From CAYWJA01 sp964458485 (GTDB lineage: Bacteria > Patescibacteriota > Gracilibacteria > UM-FILTER-43-11): 62,315 nucleotides of DNA. Positions 59,799 through 62,315 of the stretch are shown piece after piece; within the stretch, counting starts at the first letter, position 1; each line of letters starts with the position of its first letter. Under the pieces are notes generated by a model. The model searched no databases and had not been told where the DNA came from. It saw only the letters and a program-made list of their open reading frames with translations. The position numbers were made by a program, and so were the translations under genes. The DNA lies in the NCBI GenBank assembly GCA_964458485.1, contig CAYWJA010000005.1:1-62315 (forward strand). The letters run 5' to 3'.

Positions 59799-62315
59799 AT
59801 GATAATACATTGTAAAAATCACTGGAGTCCCAAAAGGTCTGCTTTTGTATATAATAACAGATCAGCAAAAGGTCATTCTGAAAAAGTAAGCATTACTCAA
59901 GCCAAAGAATCTTTTGAAAAACAATTACTTGATGTAAAAGATTTGCCTGCTGCAAATGCAAGCCCTGATGATGTTGTTAAATTTGTAGAAAAATTATTCA
60001 GAGAAAAATTTCACCCTGATAAATATGAAGCTGGCTTCAGGCAATTTATTCAAAAATACATCACTAATCCCGATGAAATAGACCGCTATGTCAGGGATAC
60101 GATGAGAGTTTACAAGAAAAATTTTAATCAGCTTCGGGCTAGTTTTTATAGAATGACTGAGCAAAAATTAACCAATTTGGAAGACGGTATAGAAGATTTT
60201 AAGGATACCGCTCAACATTTTCTTGATGGTCTTAAGGGGCTGCTTAATGATACAGTTCAAATTGTTCACAATGATAGCGATTCCGCTAAGTCCAAAACAC
60301 AGGTTGATACAACAATTAATAAGCCTACTAAGCCTGCAGAGAAGAAGCCCAGAGTTCCTATTATTGGTCCGATACTAAAGGGTGTTGATGTGCCAATACT
60401 TAGTCTTGCCTTAGACTCTTCTGAATATAGGGAATATTCTGCATTTAGACGTGAAACAGCTGACAAATTTGAAGGATTAGTAGAAGCATTGAATAAAAAA
60501 TATTTTAATTTAGATTGGCAAAAAAAGTATCTATCAGCGGATAGGCTAGATAAATATAAAAAGCTATCTAAAGAATTTTCAAAAAATATGGAGAAGTACG
60601 CAGATATGCAAGTTGAATTTATATTCAAAAATACTCACGATAAAAAATCATTAACTAAAAGACTTCAGCGATTACGGGATATTATTGTTAATAATTATAA
60701 AGAGAATTCAAATAATCAGGGATTGATAGATTTACCTAAGCTCGAGGCTCTTGAGAAAGACTCAAAGAATGTGAATTACATAATGAGACTTGTAAACAGC
60801 GGTGCCTCCCCAGATGCTATAGCAACGCAATTTGAATCAAGCCAATTTTTCAATAAAGAGTTATGGGTAGCTGCTGTTAAAAATATAACGGCACAATTAA
60901 TAATAGATGTTAAAGCTAATGGATCAGAGGCCAGAATGATAGCAATTGTAAAAAGATTGACTGGATCAAAGAAAGAAATGGACTTTGATACTGCAAAGGA
61001 AAAATTTAAAGATATTATGGAAAAACGTGCAAAGGTAGGGGTAAGACAAACAATTGCACTTTTGGGTGCCTTTAATAAAATAACTAATGCAGAAAGAGCT
61101 GAAATGCTTGAATTTAATGGAGCTAAACCTTCTTTAAGACCATTTATACATAGAGAAAGGGAGTATCTTTTACAGAGAAAGGCTATACCCAAGGGAATTG
61201 ATGATCGTTTAGTTGTAGATTTTATGAGTGCTAATATTGCTGGGAGAAGGAAGATGCTTGCAAATGATACATATCGAATAGCTCTTTTTCAGGCGATTCG
61301 TAATATTCAACAGCATTATCCAGCTGAATATAGGAAACGTGCCAAATCACTGCCTCGTAAAATAAAAGATAATGATTATTATATAAGCAAACCGGCCGCA
61401 CATGATCGTGCAGCTCGTGTTTTTGCGTTATTAACTTTAGCACGGGAGGCTGAGTGGGTTATTAAAAATTTAGATAAAACAAAAGACTACAAGGGTGCAA
61501 AATTAGTTAAACAATTTGAAGATACTCCTTATGAAAAAAATATACCGGCACCGGATTTAAAGTTCAGAGATCCAAATAAGCTACATAAAATAGGATATAT
61601 AACTGCTGCATCCAGAGCTGGGTTCAACGGTAAAGATCTTGGACTTGCAGCATTAAAGGGATTTATAGGTTTAACCATCATTTTAAATCTAATGAATGCT
61701 AGAAAAGCTGAAGATGGATGGTTATCCGGTATGGGGCAAGTTATGACCAATCCATTTGTAATGGGTAGCGCTGGTTTGTGGTATGGAATTGATAAATATA
61801 AGGAGAATCCAGAAGCAATATCATACTTTTTTCAGGATGAAGGTGGCCAAAGGCGAATAAGAACTTTCGCAGGCCTTACAACCCTTTCTAAAAAAGAAGG
61901 AAATGTTGAAGTGCTGGATTTTATTAATAACGAAAATGAATTCAGAGCCATGAGACACATAATGAAGATGCCTGCCTCGGGCGCAAGGAAGGTTTCAAAA
62001 ATGTTAAAGGAAGCGGATAAGCAATATGCAAAGCAAGCAAAGGCTAGAGGTAAAGCCAAGGCAAAAGCTAATAAAAATATTTCTGCTAAAGATCAAGTTA
62101 TAGGATTAGTTGGCCAAGGTCTTGAATTTGCCACTGATCCATTAAAAAGTAGAACTGCCGGGAAGAGAGAACTTACAAAAGAAATTTTAGCAAAGCATTT
62201 TCCAAATGAATTCGATCAATATATTTTGAGCCAATTACCTACAGACAAAAGAAGTAATACAATGCGATATTTATTTTATAAAAAATTCTTAACAAATCCA
62301 AAATTGAACGTGAGG
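59799..62315 (+). CDS. Giant helical protein, 3' end outside window
   Basis: 839 codons open to the window edge, no stop. Starts MIIHCKNHWSPKRSAF directly after the preceding stop. Nearly all helix, Lys-rich, with one weak hydrophobic segment (LGLAALKGFIGLTIILNLM) near 615-635 and a basic Ala/Lys segment near 745-765. Not recognised. The size, helicity and shared promoter motif resemble the 21296 protein; the short basic N-terminus is also vaguely alike. Confidence 0.8.
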   Translation, partial: MIIHCKNHWSPKRSAFVYNNRSAKGHSEKVSITQAKESFEKQLLDVKDLPAANASPDDVVKFVEKLFREKFHPDKYEAGFRQFIQKYITNPDEIDRYVRDTMRVYKKNFNQLRASFYRMTEQKLTNLEDGIEDFKDTAQHFLDGLKGLLNDTVQIVHNDSDSAKSKTQVDTTINKPTKPAEKKPRVPIIGPILKGVDVPILSLALDSSEYREYSAFRRETADKFEGLVEALNKKYFNLDWQKKYLSADRLDKYKKLSKEFSKNMEKYADMQVEFIFKNTHDKKSLTKRLQRLRDIIVNNYKENSNNQGLIDLPKLEALEKDSKNVNYIMRLVNSGASPDAIATQFESSQFFNKELWVAAVKNITAQLIIDVKANGSEARMIAIVKRLTGSKKEMDFDTAKEKFKDIMEKRAKVGVRQTIALLGAFNKITNAERAEMLEFNGAKPSLRPFIHREREYLLQRKAIPKGIDDRLVVDFMSANIAGRRKMLANDTYRIALFQAIRNIQQHYPAEYRKRAKSLPRKIKDNDYYISKPAAHDRAARVFALLTLAREAEWVIKNLDKTKDYKGAKLVKQFEDTPYEKNIPAPDLKFRDPNKLHKIGYITAASRAGFNGKDLGLAALKGFIGLTIILNLMNARKAEDGWLSGMGQVMTNPFVMGSAGLWYGIDKYKENPEAISYFFQDEGGQRRIRTFAGLTTLSKKEGNVEVLDFINNENEFRAMRHIMKMPASGARKVSKMLKEADKQYAKQAKARGKAKAKANKNISAKDQVIGLVGQGLEFATDPLKSRTAGKRELTKEILAKHFPNEFDQYILSQLPTDKRSNTMRYLFYKKFLTNPKLNVR

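Overview
The window is low-GC (roughly one third G+C by eye) bacterial chromosomal DNA using the standard code: TGA ends several genes. Housekeeping genes include der, rpsU, an ebfC/ybaB homologue, mltG, secA, hrcA, ruvC, secE-nusG-rplK-rplA, a class B penicillin-binding protein, prfA and dut. These sit among very large lineage-restricted proteins, spacers full of palindromes, and an amino-group-carrier (LysW) biosynthesis cluster. The mix suggests an uncultivated Patescibacteria/CPR member, possibly Peregrinibacteria-like; this placement is an inference.

Layout. 0-16 kb: DsbA-like lipoprotein, Der, bS21, EbfC, MltG, an FHA-caspase fusion, a FecR/Ig-like surface protein, SecA, a DUF4256-like protein, HrcA under a CIRCE-like operator, RuvC, a membrane TPR protein and a Wzz-like membrane protein. 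16-20.5 kb (minus): secE-nusG-(exported protein)-rplK-rplA-dut, then a LOG-family protein. 20.6-27.1 kb (minus): three genes including a 1823-residue protein with an HD domain. 27.3-29.7 kb: FtsI-type PBP. 30.0-31.3 kb: a strikingly GC-rich zinc-ribbon membrane protein, probably transferred. 32.6-37.9 kb (minus): lysW - class II amidotransferase - lysX - argC/lysY - argB/lysZ - argD/lysJ, with a divergent HTH-plus-ACT protein. 38-45.6 kb: VanX-like M15 peptidase, tRNA-Gly(TCC), Fic protein, CYTH phosphatase/cyclase, Gre-like factor, radical SAM enzyme. 45.9-57.4 kb (minus): two paralogous giant MoxR-like AAA+ ATPases with propeller-like N-termini and a von Willebrand A/transglutaminase fusion. 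57.6-62.3 kb: four-helix-bundle gene inside a perfect inverted repeat, prfA, a small membrane protein and a giant ORF running off the end.

The two strongest leads are these. (1) LysW ends in EDWGQ instead of the canonical EDWGE, and the next gene encodes a glutamine-hydrolase-fold protein; this suggests that LysW must be deamidated before use, as Pup-GGQ is by Dop. (2) The AAA+/AAA+/VWA-transglutaminase module looks like an undescribed MoxR-VWA chaperone system with an unusual Asn-Glu Walker B. In addition, nearly every spacer, including those inside operons, holds a hairpin built from a short word repeated on one arm and its complement on the other. At least ten word families occur, sometimes nested inside one another. 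Four promoters of lineage-specific genes share an extended -10 motif, TATAATWATAAGATAA or a close variant.
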